NCBI GenBank assembly: GCA_937898885.1
Contig: CALDKD010000014.1
Span: 1 to 64,000, forward strand
DNA: 64,000 nt
From: an uncultured Bacteroidales bacterium
Lineage (GTDB): Bacteria > Bacteroidota > Bacteroidia > Bacteroidales > Bacteroidaceae
Direction: 5' to 3'
In this document: positions 49,913-59,823 of the stretch, piece by piece
Layout of the letters: the number at the start of each line of letters is the position of its first letter
How positions within the stretch are numbered: position 1 is the stretch's first letter
Position numbers and translations under genes: made by a program
The notes under the pieces: generated by a model
What the model was told of the DNA's origin: nothing
Databases searched by the model: none
What the model saw: only the letters and a program-made list of their open reading frames with translations

Positions 49913-51076
49913 TTATAATGTCAGAACCTTTCCATCTATGCACAGCACGTCATCACCTACGGCCATAGCCTTCAGCGGCCTGAGCTCCTCTATCTCAACA
50001 GTCAGATCCGCGCCGTTCTCAAACTCCTTGGCATCAATCATTATGCTGTCGCCATATCCGAGCAATATGGGCTCGGCACCGGTGACGGCCTTGGTAATGG
50101 TCCACTTGACGCAGAAGAACTGCGACGCTGACGAGAGCACCTTCTTCCCCACGGTGACATAGCACTCATTCTTGACCATACGTGTCCCGGCTGCCACCTG
50201 TACGCCGCCATATACGACATGTTCCATCTCGTAGTCCGCATAGTGCCTGAGGAGCGTCGTTTCGGCACTTAGGCAGCCCGTTGTAGGCTCGGACGGCAGC
50301 TCGTCATCATTCAGGGCATACTCGGCCTTGCAGACCAGGTGTATGCGGTCATCGACATATCTCGGATCCACGACGAGATTCGCGGTATTCTGCCCGCTGA
50401 CATAGAACAGGTCATCCTCCGGATCCACCAGAGACTCCTGACCATCGATGACCTTATACCACCAATATGCGGTACTGCAGTAATCCGGGTCAGGATCCTT
50501 GCCGCCAAAACGCAGGGCGGCCCTTATGGTACGGAGACCGCTGTCGGCCAGCGGGTCGAATGTGAAGGATGCCGGTTTATCCAGAGTCAGGCTGGCGGCC
50601 ACTGCCAGTGAAGTCGTGCTGAGCACTGTGCTGGCCTGAACCCTCAGCACATTGCCGGAGCGCGGGTCACCGAAATTAGCCGTGAGCAACAGCACCACCG
50701 GATGCTGATACTCAATGTTGCACTCCACCGTCAGGGAGCCGTCAGCATTGACCGTGTAACCTTCAGTCACCGAAGAAATCAGATACTGGCTGAGCTCCGC
50801 AGACAGATAGGACAGGTTTTGGATCTGCCCGTAAGCCTCCTTTGGCATGGCGTACCACATGACACCGGACAGTGTCACCTTGCCGTTTGTGATTATTCCG
50901 TTGGGGTCTGTGATGTACACCTCCGGCACAAGGACCAGCGGTGTAAGCTCGCGGTCCGGAACATACTCGTTCTCCTCGGCGTTGTGTACCTGCGTCAGAC
51001 TGCCACCCCTGCAGACCAGCGACACGGACATGTGCAGCGGGTCATACACAACATTTATTCTTTTCGTCTTTTTCAT
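49913..51076 (-). CDS. Tail structural protein with Ig-like layout
   Basis: 387 residues. It has Ig-like strands, for example TAYWWYKVIDGQESLVD and IHLVCKAEYALND, similar in arrangement to the 354-residue protein two genes downstream. No catalytic motif. It is likely a baseplate or fibre element. It lies 26 bp after the stop of the 525-residue tail gene. Confidence 0.55.
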   Translation of the reverse strand: MKKTKRINVVYDPLHMSVSLVCRGGSLTQVHNAEENEYVPDRELTPLVLVPEVYITDPNGIITNGKVTLSGVMWYAMPKEAYGQIQNLSYLSAELSQYLISSVTEGYTVNADGSLTVECNIEYQHPVVLLLTANFGDPRSGNVLRVQASTVLSTTSLAVAASLTLDKPASFTFDPLADSGLRTIRAALRFGGKDPDPDYCSTAYWWYKVIDGQESLVDPEDDLFYVSGQNTANLVVDPRYVDDRIHLVCKAEYALNDDELPSEPTTGCLSAETTLLRHYADYEMEHVVYGGVQVAAGTRMVKNECYVTVGKKVLSSASQFFCVKWTITKAVTGAEPILLGYGDSIMIDAKEFENGADLTVEIEELRPLKAMAVGDDVLCIDGKVLTL

Positions 51077-51102
51077 ATCGTTCTATCGTCGTTATAATGT
51101 CA

Positions 51103-52680
51103 TTAGAATCGCACATAAGCCGTCAGCGGTTCGGTTGTCACGCCATCGCGGACATAGACCGTGCAGATGAAACATCCTGAGGCAACGGGCAGGTCCTCAT
51201 TGGAAAGCTCCAGCTCGCGTGTGCATTCGGCATGGTCGGTGTTCCATATCCTGTCAGATGCCGTGTCGCCCGTGTCGCGTGTCCAGCTCCAGTCCGAATC
51301 AAGGATGTCATCCGAGATGTCATTCACGCCCCTGCGGACGGTCGCGATAAGGGTGGTGTCCAGATGGCCGTACAGGAAGGTAGAGCCCGCCACGCTGTCA
51401 ATATCGAGTGTCAGAGACGTGTCACCGGACACCAGCAGCCAGTCAGTGGAGCCAAAGGACGGCTCCTCCTCCGTTCCCTCTACGATACAGCGGTACTTGC
51501 ATGACTTGTGCCAGCATTCATCCTGGTACTCGCTGTTACACAGGTACGGGTCCTGAGTGGCCACCGTGGATGACCACCGTCCCCTGTCACGGATAGTCTT
51601 TATTATGGTACCGCTATGGTCCAGCTGTATGAGATTGCGCGTCAGCACATTCTCCAGATAGATGGACGGACGGCCATGCAGCTGCGGCAGGTCGTCAGGT
51701 ATAAGCGCATCGGGCAGGTCGCCAATGATTACGGCATAGTTGCTCGGGGTGATGATATATTGGTCAACGCCGCTGAGCATGGTAATACGCCCTTCAGCCG
51801 AGCTGAAGTACTGGCTTCTCTGACGTTCCTCATCAGTAAAGCTGCCGTAACGCGCCACATTCATGAAGGGCACGGGCTCATGGTTCTCTCCTCCCGGTAC
51901 CACGCTGTCCGCTCCAAGGACCACACGTACCGTGCCGGCGGTCTGGTTCACATGCGTCACCCGGAAGTATGAAGTCACCAGACCGGCGTTATAGTTGTAC
52001 TGGCCCTTGCAGATGTCACCAACGGCCAGCTCTATCGTATCGCCGTCCTCAAGATCCATGGTGAGTATATATGCGGAATCACTGTCCGGATCCCTTTCCA
52101 CCGTCTTGATGGTACCGCCCTCCGTGTTCCACATCTCGCCGCCTGTGACACGAATCTTGTTGTATATCAGCATCGGCACCTTCAGGGTGGAACGCAGGGT
52201 CAGCGAATTCATCTCGCCATGACCGCTGCCGTCGATACCCCATCCGCTGCCGGTCTCTATGCCCTGTGCAAAATCCGGTGATGATATTATGGCCGACACC
52301 ACTTTGGCGAAAGTGACAATATCATCATGGCGCACAGGCTGGTCCAGCCAGTCCCCGAACTCGTGAAGTGCCCATTTCTGACTGTTGTCGGCATTGCCGG
52401 CATTAACCTTCAGCCTGGTCTTCTGCCAAACGGGATTGCCGTCTTCGTCTTCGACCTCCACCAGAGCGTCTATCATCAGATAGCCATCCGTCAGGGACAG
52501 CTTGTCCAGGACAGACAGGTTCTCATGATGGTGGTCCGGGCCTGTGGCCTCGCCGCCGCCGTTCACCTGAACGACGGTGCTGCCGCCACCTGTTGCAGCT
52601 GCTCCAAGGTCACGCAGACGCTTGCTGCGCGGCTTGGCCTGTCGCGTCCTGATGTCAAGTGTAAACTCTTTCTGTGCCAT
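51103..52680 (-). CDS. Tail/baseplate protein
   Basis: 525 residues from the ATG at 52680; a TTG two codons earlier overlaps the previous stop. The N-terminal part has a Gly-rich segment with GPDHHHENLSVLD, and residues 140-300 contain IYNKIRVTGGEMWNTEGG and a metal- or strand-rich core. The C-terminal 150 residues look Ig-like (SWTRDTGDTASDRIW). Phage tail-hub proteins in Bacteroides phages often carry HHH.. stretches, but I cannot name the family. It is closely linked to the large tail gene upstream. Confidence 0.55.
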   Translation of the reverse strand: MAQKEFTLDIRTRQAKPRSKRLRDLGAAATGGGSTVVQVNGGGEATGPDHHHENLSVLDKLSLTDGYLMIDALVEVEDEDGNPVWQKTRLKVNAGNADNSQKWALHEFGDWLDQPVRHDDIVTFAKVVSAIISSPDFAQGIETGSGWGIDGSGHGEMNSLTLRSTLKVPMLIYNKIRVTGGEMWNTEGGTIKTVERDPDSDSAYILTMDLEDGDTIELAVGDICKGQYNYNAGLVTSYFRVTHVNQTAGTVRVVLGADSVVPGGENHEPVPFMNVARYGSFTDEERQRSQYFSSAEGRITMLSGVDQYIITPSNYAVIIGDLPDALIPDDLPQLHGRPSIYLENVLTRNLIQLDHSGTIIKTIRDRGRWSSTVATQDPYLCNSEYQDECWHKSCKYRCIVEGTEEEPSFGSTDWLLVSGDTSLTLDIDSVAGSTFLYGHLDTTLIATVRRGVNDISDDILDSDWSWTRDTGDTASDRIWNTDHAECTRELELSNEDLPVASGCFICTVYVRDGVTTEPLTAYVRF

Positions 52681-52682
52681 AG

Positions 52683-55007
52683 TCAATCCGCTTTATCGTA
52701 TTCGTCCGGACTCAGTTCCACTACTGTGGTTTCACACAGATCCTGACCGCAGTCCTCAACGGCAGCCGTAAGCAGAAAACGTGTGTCCTGCGGCTGCATG
52801 GCCTCGCGGTATATAAGCAGCGTCTCATCCGGGAGCTCTGTCGTTCCGGTCAGCTTGGTATGCCTTTTGGCGTACTGGCTGAACAGCGTGCCGATAAGCA
52901 GCTCCTCAATCGCAGCCGTGCGCCCGGCACGTTTCAGCTGGCGTATCTGACTGTAGTCATCGCTGCGGAAATACGCCCCACGTGCCATGGGGAATCCGTT
53001 CTCACGGCTGCCGCACACTGTCTCAATCTCCAGATCCTCCTTGGCCGCATCGTTGAGCTGTGCCGCATATTCCACATCGCTGTTGTCAATCTCCATGTCA
53101 TACGGCTTGTTGTTGACAGCCTCAATCTGCGGAAGCTGGAACAGTATGAACGATATCTTGCTCCAGAGGTCATGGTCCGATACGGTACCGGTCAGGCTGT
53201 CACTTCCGTCACTGATAATCCAGCCCTTGTGAACCTCAATCCATATCTTACCGCCACCGTCAAAGCCGTCAATGACTGGATATGGTATATACTGACCCTC
53301 ATCCAGGTTCTTCAGCCAGCCGCATACGTCAACCGTCCTGTTTCCCGATGCCTGGCGGTTGGTCTGCCATCCCATCACGCCGCACTTGTCGCCGTCGCGT
53401 GCACTGTCACAATAGCACAGGTAGGCCACCGTCTGTGTCATCTGTCCCGACACCCGGACCCACTGACCGACTGTCTCATTCAGGGAACCGTACTTCTTTG
53501 TGTCCCGCAGAAGGCTGGTGTTGCTCCATACATACACCTGGTTCGAGCCGTCCGGCTGATAGTAGATGCATACCGGAACATAGACGAAGTTGCCACGTTC
53601 CTGCCAGGTGCCGTAGTGGTCATTCTGTCTTCCTCTCACAGAATCCATAAGGTTGACCGCACCCTCAAAAGGGTTGAACCGGCAGTCCAGGAGCATGGGC
53701 AGGGTGATGCGCAGCAGCAGGTTGTCAGACTCCTCCACCGGCGGCAGCCACTCCTGGCGGCTGGTAAATATGCTGTCACCGAAAAATCGGCCAAGCTCCG
53801 TATTCTTCAAATCATCCAGAGTGATGCCGTATTCATTCGCTGCCATGCCCCAGCCCTCTTCATAAAAGTCCCACCAGAGGAAGTGGCCCGTCTCTATTCT
53901 CTGGTGCGAACCTCTCCAGCCTGTCCAACGGACGGCCACACCTTCCTTTTCTGTACCGTCATTCTGTGGCACAATCTTGAAATATCTTGCATCCGTGTCA
54001 TCAATCGTCACATTGTCCTCACGTCCGTATTGCGACAGCCAGAGCGTGAACCCCACATCGGTACCGTCACTCCACCTGTCCAGGTCTGCCGTATAATGAT
54101 ATGACAGAATCTGACAGCGGCCACCGTTGACGCTTTTCGGATCCACGTTGTTGATGCGCGTCTCATTGGCATCGACAGGCTCCGTCCAGCACTCCTCCGG
54201 CAGCAGCTTGTCGCAGTCTGCATACGGACTCCAGGTAATCTTGACATTGTTATAGACCTTATCCACACCCAACATCTGGTCCGTACCCATCCACTTCAGG
54301 TTCTTTGATGTGGCCCCCGTGCGCAGCCCGTTGAGGTCAAATATCCATATCACGCCGCCACGCTGTATCATCTTGAGTCCCAGAGGACGCATGATACCGT
54401 CCAGCATATCCCACAGCGACGAAGCCTCGCCATCCTCATCATAGAAATTCTCGCTCCGGACTGACAGTTCCGAAAGCTGGAGATGTGATGTGCCGTCAGT
54501 CAGCCTGGTGCTGATATACCCCTCATCGATGTCCGAATACTGTATGCCGGCACGTCCGATGGCATATTCCACCAGCTCCTCCAGAGTCTTGAACCCTGCA
54601 AGGTTATACTTGAGCCGCTCCAGTATGCCGAAGTCGCTGAACGTCAGCGACACCTCGTAATCCTTCATCATGGAGTATGGCTCCTCATAGAATTCAGGAT
54701 CCAGCATGCCGCTCCAGTACAGGTCATCATTCTTGTAAACGTCAAGACGGATCTGACCGACCTCGATGCTGTACAGGTCAATATATGTACGGTCGCCAGG
54801 ACTGAGCAGATTGACGGTGGCGGTACTGGAGCAGACCGGCTCATCCTTTTCCTTCTCCAGCCACTCTATCAGCAGCGGCTCCTCACCGGAAAAGGACAGC
54901 ACACCGACATTGTCCGGTTCGGAATCACGTTCGCAGGATATAGTCACCTCCCACAGGTTGTTGTCGCGGGAACCGAACTGTCCCCGGTAAATCACATACA
55001 TGGCCAT
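52683..55007 (-). CDS. Large tail-hub or baseplate protein
   Basis: 774 residues. The N-terminus (MYVIYRGQFGSRDNNLWEV, then FYEEPYSMMKDYEVSLTFSD) is reminiscent of tail hub proteins that follow the tape measure. It contains many Trp and Asp residues. It starts two bases before the tape measure stop, the place where distal tail proteins are found in siphoviruses. No enzymatic motif was recognised. Adsorption-related function is inferred. Confidence 0.6.
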   Translation of the reverse strand: MAMYVIYRGQFGSRDNNLWEVTISCERDSEPDNVGVLSFSGEEPLLIEWLEKEKDEPVCSSTATVNLLSPGDRTYIDLYSIEVGQIRLDVYKNDDLYWSGMLDPEFYEEPYSMMKDYEVSLTFSDFGILERLKYNLAGFKTLEELVEYAIGRAGIQYSDIDEGYISTRLTDGTSHLQLSELSVRSENFYDEDGEASSLWDMLDGIMRPLGLKMIQRGGVIWIFDLNGLRTGATSKNLKWMGTDQMLGVDKVYNNVKITWSPYADCDKLLPEECWTEPVDANETRINNVDPKSVNGGRCQILSYHYTADLDRWSDGTDVGFTLWLSQYGREDNVTIDDTDARYFKIVPQNDGTEKEGVAVRWTGWRGSHQRIETGHFLWWDFYEEGWGMAANEYGITLDDLKNTELGRFFGDSIFTSRQEWLPPVEESDNLLLRITLPMLLDCRFNPFEGAVNLMDSVRGRQNDHYGTWQERGNFVYVPVCIYYQPDGSNQVYVWSNTSLLRDTKKYGSLNETVGQWVRVSGQMTQTVAYLCYCDSARDGDKCGVMGWQTNRQASGNRTVDVCGWLKNLDEGQYIPYPVIDGFDGGGKIWIEVHKGWIISDGSDSLTGTVSDHDLWSKISFILFQLPQIEAVNNKPYDMEIDNSDVEYAAQLNDAAKEDLEIETVCGSRENGFPMARGAYFRSDDYSQIRQLKRAGRTAAIEELLIGTLFSQYAKRHTKLTGTTELPDETLLIYREAMQPQDTRFLLTAAVEDCGQDLCETTVVELSPDEYDKAD

Positions 55008-55008
55008 G

Positions 55009-58000
55009 TCAACTTCTTCTTCTATGGTTCTGTTCCTTCTCCATCACTCCCATCAGACGGCGGCCTTTAATCTCGAAGCTGACCTTGCCGCCTCCGTCAT
55101 TACCGCCCAGTATCGACTGCAGCTTGTCCAGAGGCGCGACAACCTCGGGGTTGTTTACGGCATTTGCATACTCACCGAAGATACCCAGCGTGGGGCCGTA
55201 GGCTATACCGCCATCCGCAAACTTTGGGATTCTCACGGCCGCCATTACTCCCTCCATCGCAGCGACGAACCCGGCGGCTACAGGCACACCGGCAAAGGGT
55301 ATCTCCGCATGCGCCGCGAAGATTCTCGCTGCGGCCAATGTTTCCCACGCTGCCGCCTCTGTCTGAAGAAGCGGTGTCGTAGCTGCCGCAGCTGCCGCAG
55401 CCGTGGCACTGTTGGTAGCCTCGACTCCGGTCTGCGCGGCCGTAGCCGTCGTGTTTGCGACAGTGGCCACCGTTGATGCATCGGTAATTGTCTTGACTAT
55501 CTCCACTATGGCGGCGACACTCTCAAAGATGGCGATACCGGCATCCATCACGCCGCAGAACTTTTTCCACGCGCTGCCGTCGCCTGTTAATGTGTCTGTA
55601 AGGGACTCAATGGCCCCATCTACACCCTTTATGCTTCCCCACACTTTGCTGACCGATACTTGGCCGAGCTTGAGCGTGTTGTAATAGTTCTCATATTCAT
55701 TGGCTAAGGCCTCTACCTGTTTGCGGGCTTCACCGTCAAGCGGGTTGGCCGTGTCGGCCAGCATTTTTTTCAGCTCCCGGACCTTCTCTTTCAAGTTGTC
55801 AAGCCCGATCAGTTCGAGCTCCATCTTGAGTTCCTTACCCTGTAGCCCTTCCAAACCGGAGAGTTCACCCTGCATCGTCGGTATGGAGGCCACACCCTCC
55901 AGCATCGCCTTCTTACGTGAAAGGGCATCTATCGTCCTTTGAGTCGATATCAGCTCCGCACCGCTCTGCCGTTTCTGTATTGTCTCATAGTAGGATATGG
56001 CATCCGACAGATCCTGTATCGTTGAAAGGGTAGATATGTCACCCGGCTTGTTCATCGCCGCCAGCGCATCGTCCCAGCCCCTCTTCAATTCCTTTAGGTC
56101 ATTGATGTGCTTCTGAATGGCCTCGCGTTCCGTTCCTGATGTCTTCTGAAGCTGCTTCTCATAGTGCTGAAGCTGCTGGGCAAGCTCCTCGTATGTCCTG
56201 ATGTCACCGAGGGCCTTTACCTGGAATCCGGCATCCTCGACCGCCTCCTTCAGGTCGTTGAGCCTTCTTATCTCTGCGTCAATAGCAGCAATATTGTCCT
56301 TGGATGCCGTCTTTCGCAGCTCCTGCTGAAAGGCGATATTCTGATTGATGACATCCAGGGAACTGCTCTCTGTGGCCGCCTCAAGAGTGGAGGCATCCAT
56401 CAGGAGCTTGACCTGTCTCTGCTGTTCCTCAAGGCCTCTGATTATTTCGGAGATACGCGCCACCTCCGCTGCCTTTGCAGGATCCAGCTTTTCGAGCTGT
56501 GTCTTGTAGTATGTTATGTTGTTGCCGATGGCCTTGTAGCTGGCCGCATTGGCAATAAGGCTCTTACCGGAGAACTCATCCTTGCCGCTCCCCTTGTCAA
56601 GGCCGAGCCGCTTGCCCATCGCGTCGTACAGTTTCTTGTATTCATCCCTCTTGGTCCGGATTCTGTTTATCTCCGCGACTTCCGTCGGGGCTAATGACTT
56701 CAGTTGTGTGTCAAGAAGGTCAATCTCATTCTTCAGCGCATCGTAGCTTGCCGTCGCGGCATCGAAGTCACCCTTGCCGTCGGACAGGGTTTGTGTGGCC
56801 TCCGCCATCTTTTGTGTACAGGCATTGAACTGCTCACGGTATATGCCTATGTTAGTATCCAGCTCCTTTATCTCTTTACTCAGCTGGCTGTATTTGCGGG
56901 CCGCGTTCGGCGTGACACCGAATTGCAGATTATCCCGTTCCCTCTTCTTGGCCTCCATTTCCAGCTCCGTCTCGGCAATCTTTGATGCCAGAGACTTGGC
57001 TTTGGCCTCGTATCCTAACTGCTGGCAATAGGCGGCACTCTTGCTCTTGAGCACGTCATACCACTGCGCCGCCGTGCTGTATGTGCCGAAAGTCTTGCCG
57101 TATTCACTGTTCAGATCCGCAACGGCCTGACGTGTGTCCATCTTGGCATCGATAAGAGTTTTCAGCTTTGATATCTCCAGCTCTATGTGACTCTTTGCGT
57201 CTCCGGATGCCTGACTGAATGCGTCCTGAGCATCGGATAGACTCTCCAGCTGCTTGGATGAATCTTCGGCCTTGTTGCCAAGGGATGAGAGGAGTGCCAC
57301 AATGCCAGTAATGGCGGCTGATATGCCAAGTGTCAGTGCCGCATACAGGGCTGTAACGGCTACAGTAAGAGCACCCGTTGATACGACCGCCCCCTTCGTT
57401 GCAGCGGAAAGCATTGTCCTGGCCGCAGTCAGAACCTTATCATGGACAGCTGCCGCCGCTGCGGCCACCGCAGAACCTTTGAGGTGGACCGTCATTGCCT
57501 TCAGCCCCTGACCCAGCTGCATCACGCCCATAAGGGCTATGCCTGTCTGTGAGGCTATGTCAAGGAAGGGCAGCGCACCCTGTGTGATTTTGCCGAGTTT
57601 GTCCTTGACCCCATCAATCTCCATTTGCAGCTGCTTCATCCGTCCGGGGTCTGTGTCCGCTAAAGCCGCGTTCATCCCGCCTACACTCTCTGATACAACA
57701 GCCGCAAGAGTGGCGGCCTTCTCCTCCTCCGTACCGAATTTCAGGATCTTCTCCTGAACCTCATCGAATGAATAGCCGTAACGGCTGAGTGCGGAGGTCT
57801 GTCCCTCCATCACCTTGCCGAGCATTGTGGCAATGGCCACCGCAGACTCCTGTGTGGCGTTAACGCCATACTGCTGGGCCAGCATATCATTGAGAACGGG
57901 GATAAGCGTCTGGAGTGATGAAGACAGGCCGAGGTATGTGCCAAGCTCCTGCGCCCCGGCCATAGCGACATCATCCTCCACAACGCCCAGTTTCTCCTGG

Positions 58001-58335
58001 GCGGAGCACAAGTCCACGATGCTGCGTATCTCATCATCCGAGGCATCCATCGTATTCCGCATGACCTGCGCGAGACGCGCTTCCGCAACGGCATAGTCAT
58101 TATATCCCTGGGCGAGTCCCTTTATGGTGCCGTCAACCTGACGGAGGACATCCATTGCCGCGCTGAATGCCTGTGTACTCTGCCCGGCATTAACAAGATC
58201 ACCGCTCAAACCCTCAATGGATCCGCGCACCTGACGTATCACCTCATCGGCATCCTTCAGGGAGAGGTTCATCTGGCTGACAACCCCTGTGGCCTTATCC
58301 TTGAACTCTATGGTAAACTCTATATTCTTATCCAT
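55009..58335 (-). CDS. Tail tape measure protein
   Basis: 1108 residues, the longest phage gene in the window, following the tail chaperone genes. It has long helical and coiled-coil regions (residues 370-800, with repeated QLEKLDPAKAAEVARI-type segments), hydrophobic segments near 320-350 (ALYAALTLGISAAITGIVALL) that could cross the membrane, and a Gly/Ala-rich end. Its length (about 1108 residues) implies a tail of roughly 165 nm by the 0.15 nm per residue rule. This is inference from the general rule. Confidence 0.85.
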   Translation of the reverse strand: MDKNIEFTIEFKDKATGVVSQMNLSLKDADEVIRQVRGSIEGLSGDLVNAGQSTQAFSAAMDVLRQVDGTIKGLAQGYNDYAVAEARLAQVMRNTMDASDDEIRSIVDLCSAQEKLGVVEDDVAMAGAQELGTYLGLSSSLQTLIPVLNDMLAQQYGVNATQESAVAIATMLGKVMEGQTSALSRYGYSFDEVQEKILKFGTEEEKAATLAAVVSESVGGMNAALADTDPGRMKQLQMEIDGVKDKLGKITQGALPFLDIASQTGIALMGVMQLGQGLKAMTVHLKGSAVAAAAAAVHDKVLTAARTMLSAATKGAVVSTGALTVAVTALYAALTLGISAAITGIVALLSSLGNKAEDSSKQLESLSDAQDAFSQASGDAKSHIELEISKLKTLIDAKMDTRQAVADLNSEYGKTFGTYSTAAQWYDVLKSKSAAYCQQLGYEAKAKSLASKIAETELEMEAKKRERDNLQFGVTPNAARKYSQLSKEIKELDTNIGIYREQFNACTQKMAEATQTLSDGKGDFDAATASYDALKNEIDLLDTQLKSLAPTEVAEINRIRTKRDEYKKLYDAMGKRLGLDKGSGKDEFSGKSLIANAASYKAIGNNITYYKTQLEKLDPAKAAEVARISEIIRGLEEQQRQVKLLMDASTLEAATESSSLDVINQNIAFQQELRKTASKDNIAAIDAEIRRLNDLKEAVEDAGFQVKALGDIRTYEELAQQLQHYEKQLQKTSGTEREAIQKHINDLKELKRGWDDALAAMNKPGDISTLSTIQDLSDAISYYETIQKRQSGAELISTQRTIDALSRKKAMLEGVASIPTMQGELSGLEGLQGKELKMELELIGLDNLKEKVRELKKMLADTANPLDGEARKQVEALANEYENYYNTLKLGQVSVSKVWGSIKGVDGAIESLTDTLTGDGSAWKKFCGVMDAGIAIFESVAAIVEIVKTITDASTVATVANTTATAAQTGVEATNSATAAAAAAATTPLLQTEAAAWETLAAARIFAAHAEIPFAGVPVAAGFVAAMEGVMAAVRIPKFADGGIAYGPTLGIFGEYANAVNNPEVVAPLDKLQSILGGNDGGGKVSFEIKGRRLMGVMEKEQNHRRRS

Positions 58336-58340
58336 CGTGA

Positions 58341-58691
58341 CTAATTTATTGCGCCCATCTTGCGCTTGGCAGCTTCAAAACGCTCCTTGTCGGAAAGCCC
58401 GGCAACCTCCCTGTCCCAAGCATCCTCCTCGACCGGCTCCACCTCCCACGGGAACGGCATGAAGTCCTTTATCTTTGGTTTGTCCTTCAAGTAAGGGAGC
58501 ATTATGCTGTACGCAAGCACCCTTGTCTGTGACCATTCGGACTGTTGAGCCATTTCGTGGCTCTCGTATATCCTTGAAAACTCGGATGGGGAGCACCGGC
58601 AAAAGTCATCATAACTCATCCCGATGCTCCCCAGCGCGATTCCTAACAGTTCCTCAATATCAGGCTGAGTGCCCGTTATTCGTTTTTTTTT
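58341..58691 (-). CDS. Tail assembly chaperone extension (-1 frameshift product)
   Basis: The frame runs from the slippery site through QPDIEELLGIALGSIG into MSYDDFCRCSPSEFSRIYE and ends at 58341. It could also start by itself at the ATG at 58619 (92 residues). As the C-terminal half of a G-GT-like fusion it would extend the shorter chaperone. In lambda and relatives both products, in a set ratio, load the tape measure for tail assembly. It lies directly upstream of the tape measure gene. Confidence 0.7.
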   Translation of the reverse strand, partial: KKKRITGTQPDIEELLGIALGSIGMSYDDFCRCSPSEFSRIYESHEMAQQSEWSQTRVLAYSIMLPYLKDKPKIKDFMPFPWEVEPVEEDAWDREVAGLSDKERFEAAKRKMGAIN

Positions 58692-58969
58692 GACTCATCC
58701 TGTTTGCTTATTGAGTCGTTGAACTCGCCGAGTGCATCCAACGAGCAGGAGTCCGCAAATTCCATGAGGGAAAGCGGGAACTCCTTGTGCTGCGCCGCAC
58801 ACGCGCTCACGATACAACACCACAGAAGGGTTATCATATCGGAGGTGTCAGCAGCCTTGGCCACATCGTACCCCGTTTCTTTCTTGAAACGGACGAGTGC
58901 CCCCATGGTCATGTCACAGGGGTACTCCTGTCCGTTGATTGTGATTGTCTTCATCGTGCGTGGGTGCAT
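58676..58969 (-). CDS. Tail assembly chaperone (G-like)
   Basis: 97 residues, MKTITINGQEYPCDMTMGALVRF at the start (an ATG at 58969 gives MHPRT first; 58954 is equally possible). The helical pattern matches phage tail assembly chaperones that bind the tape measure. Its last codons are AAA AAA AAC GAA TAA, within an A9 run (58691-58683) where a -1 slip yields a longer product. Confidence 0.75.
   Translation of the reverse strand: MHPRTMKTITINGQEYPCDMTMGALVRFKKETGYDVAKAADTSDMITLLWCCIVSACAAQHKEFPLSLMEFADSCSLDALGEFNDSISKQDESKKNE
58683..58691 (-). promoter_or_regulatory. A9 slippery site for -1 frameshift
   Basis: Nine A residues on the coding strand, just before the UAA of the short chaperone. 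A -1 slip reads AAA CGA ATA ACG, which stays open for 116 codons in total. The layout is that of lambda gpG/gpGT. Confidence 0.75.
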
Positions 58970-58971
58970 GA

Positions 58972-59433
58972 TTAAACGCTAAGACCGTTGCCGGATCCTG
59001 AACCGTCACCGGAATCGGTGCCGTCCGTGACAGCTCCGGAGTTCTCGAACGTTACGGAATACTTGCGGTCGTCACCGGCCTGTCCGTCATCATCAAGGGA
59101 GGTGATGATGAATGATCCCTGCTCATAGTCACTGCTACCGCGCTCGAGCCAGCGGAGTGTCACGGGCTGTGCCGACTTCCAAATCTGCCTGAGCTTCGGA
59201 TAGCCACGTTCTTCGGCGGTTCCGTAGTCGTACTCAAAGCCATCGGCCGAAATGGAGACCGCGAGGGATTTTACATACTTTTCCTTGAACTTGCCCGCGC
59301 TGGCCTCCTTGGTGACACGTTCACCGGTCTCGGCACTACGGTTGATTTTGCAGCCGGTTGAGTGTCCGAGGGCAATAAACTGTTCGTTTTCCACGAAGCC
59401 GAGGAGCAAGTCCTGTCCATCTTTATAAGCCAT
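58972..59433 (-). CDS. Major tail (tube) protein
   Basis: 153 residues: KDGQDLLLGFVENEQFIALGHSTGCKINRSAETG at the start (in part) is the pattern of TP901-1-type major tail proteins. The middle contains the ..GFEYDYGTAEERGYPKL.. strand. The C-terminal tail is a Gly/Ser run ending GSGSGNGLSV, which is almost the same as the end of the capsid protein (GSGSGNGLDV). It precedes the tail chaperone genes. Confidence 0.75.
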   Translation of the reverse strand: MAYKDGQDLLLGFVENEQFIALGHSTGCKINRSAETGERVTKEASAGKFKEKYVKSLAVSISADGFEYDYGTAEERGYPKLRQIWKSAQPVTLRWLERGSSDYEQGSFIITSLDDDGQAGDDRKYSVTFENSGAVTDGTDSGDGSGSGNGLSV

Positions 59434-59456
59434 TTTGAAAATTGTTTAAAGGGTTT

Positions 59457-59822
59457 TTAATCGTCGTTTTGGTTCGCGTCCTTCAGGTGTTCCCGGAGCA
59501 TCTTCTTGAGAAGCTCTATCTGCTTGGTCAGGCGGTCAATCTTTGCGACCAGCTCCGCCCTCTCCTCCAGAAGGCTTCTGTTACTGCGCATATACTCGAG
59601 GGTCTTCCGCTGCTCATCGGCCAGCTTGAGTACCAGTTCCCTGTTCTGCTCGGTAAGCTGCTTGACGGATTCAAGTAACGGGTTGATAGCGGCATTGATA
59701 ATCTCAAGATCGCTTTTCCTGCGTTCCCTGCGTGTCGTAAGCACCCGTGTGAGATATCCCACAACAAGCCCCACAAGAGGAAGCACAAAACATTCAAGCC
59801 ACGGGTTGGATATCATTTCCAT
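59457..59822 (-). CDS. Membrane-anchored coiled-coil protein, probable spanin/holin
   Basis: 121 residues. One N-terminal membrane segment (CFVLPLVGLVVGYLTRVL, about 11-28) is followed by a long coiled coil (40-115). This layout matches i-spanins (Rz) or the related holin-associated proteins. It starts one base after the endolysin stop codon. I infer a role in lysis. No lipoprotein Rz1 gene was found embedded. Confidence 0.65.
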   Translation of the reverse strand: MEMISNPWLECFVLPLVGLVVGYLTRVLTTRRERRKSDLEIINAAINPLLESVKQLTEQNRELVLKLADEQRKTLEYMRSNRSLLEERAELVAKIDRLTKQIELLKKMLREHLKDANQNDD

Positions 59823-59823
59823 A

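Noticed and set aside
52860..54104. Plus-strand frame of 414 residues opposite the large tail gene
   Set aside because: Antisense frame of a well-supported phage gene; its translation shows no family and the operon runs the other way.
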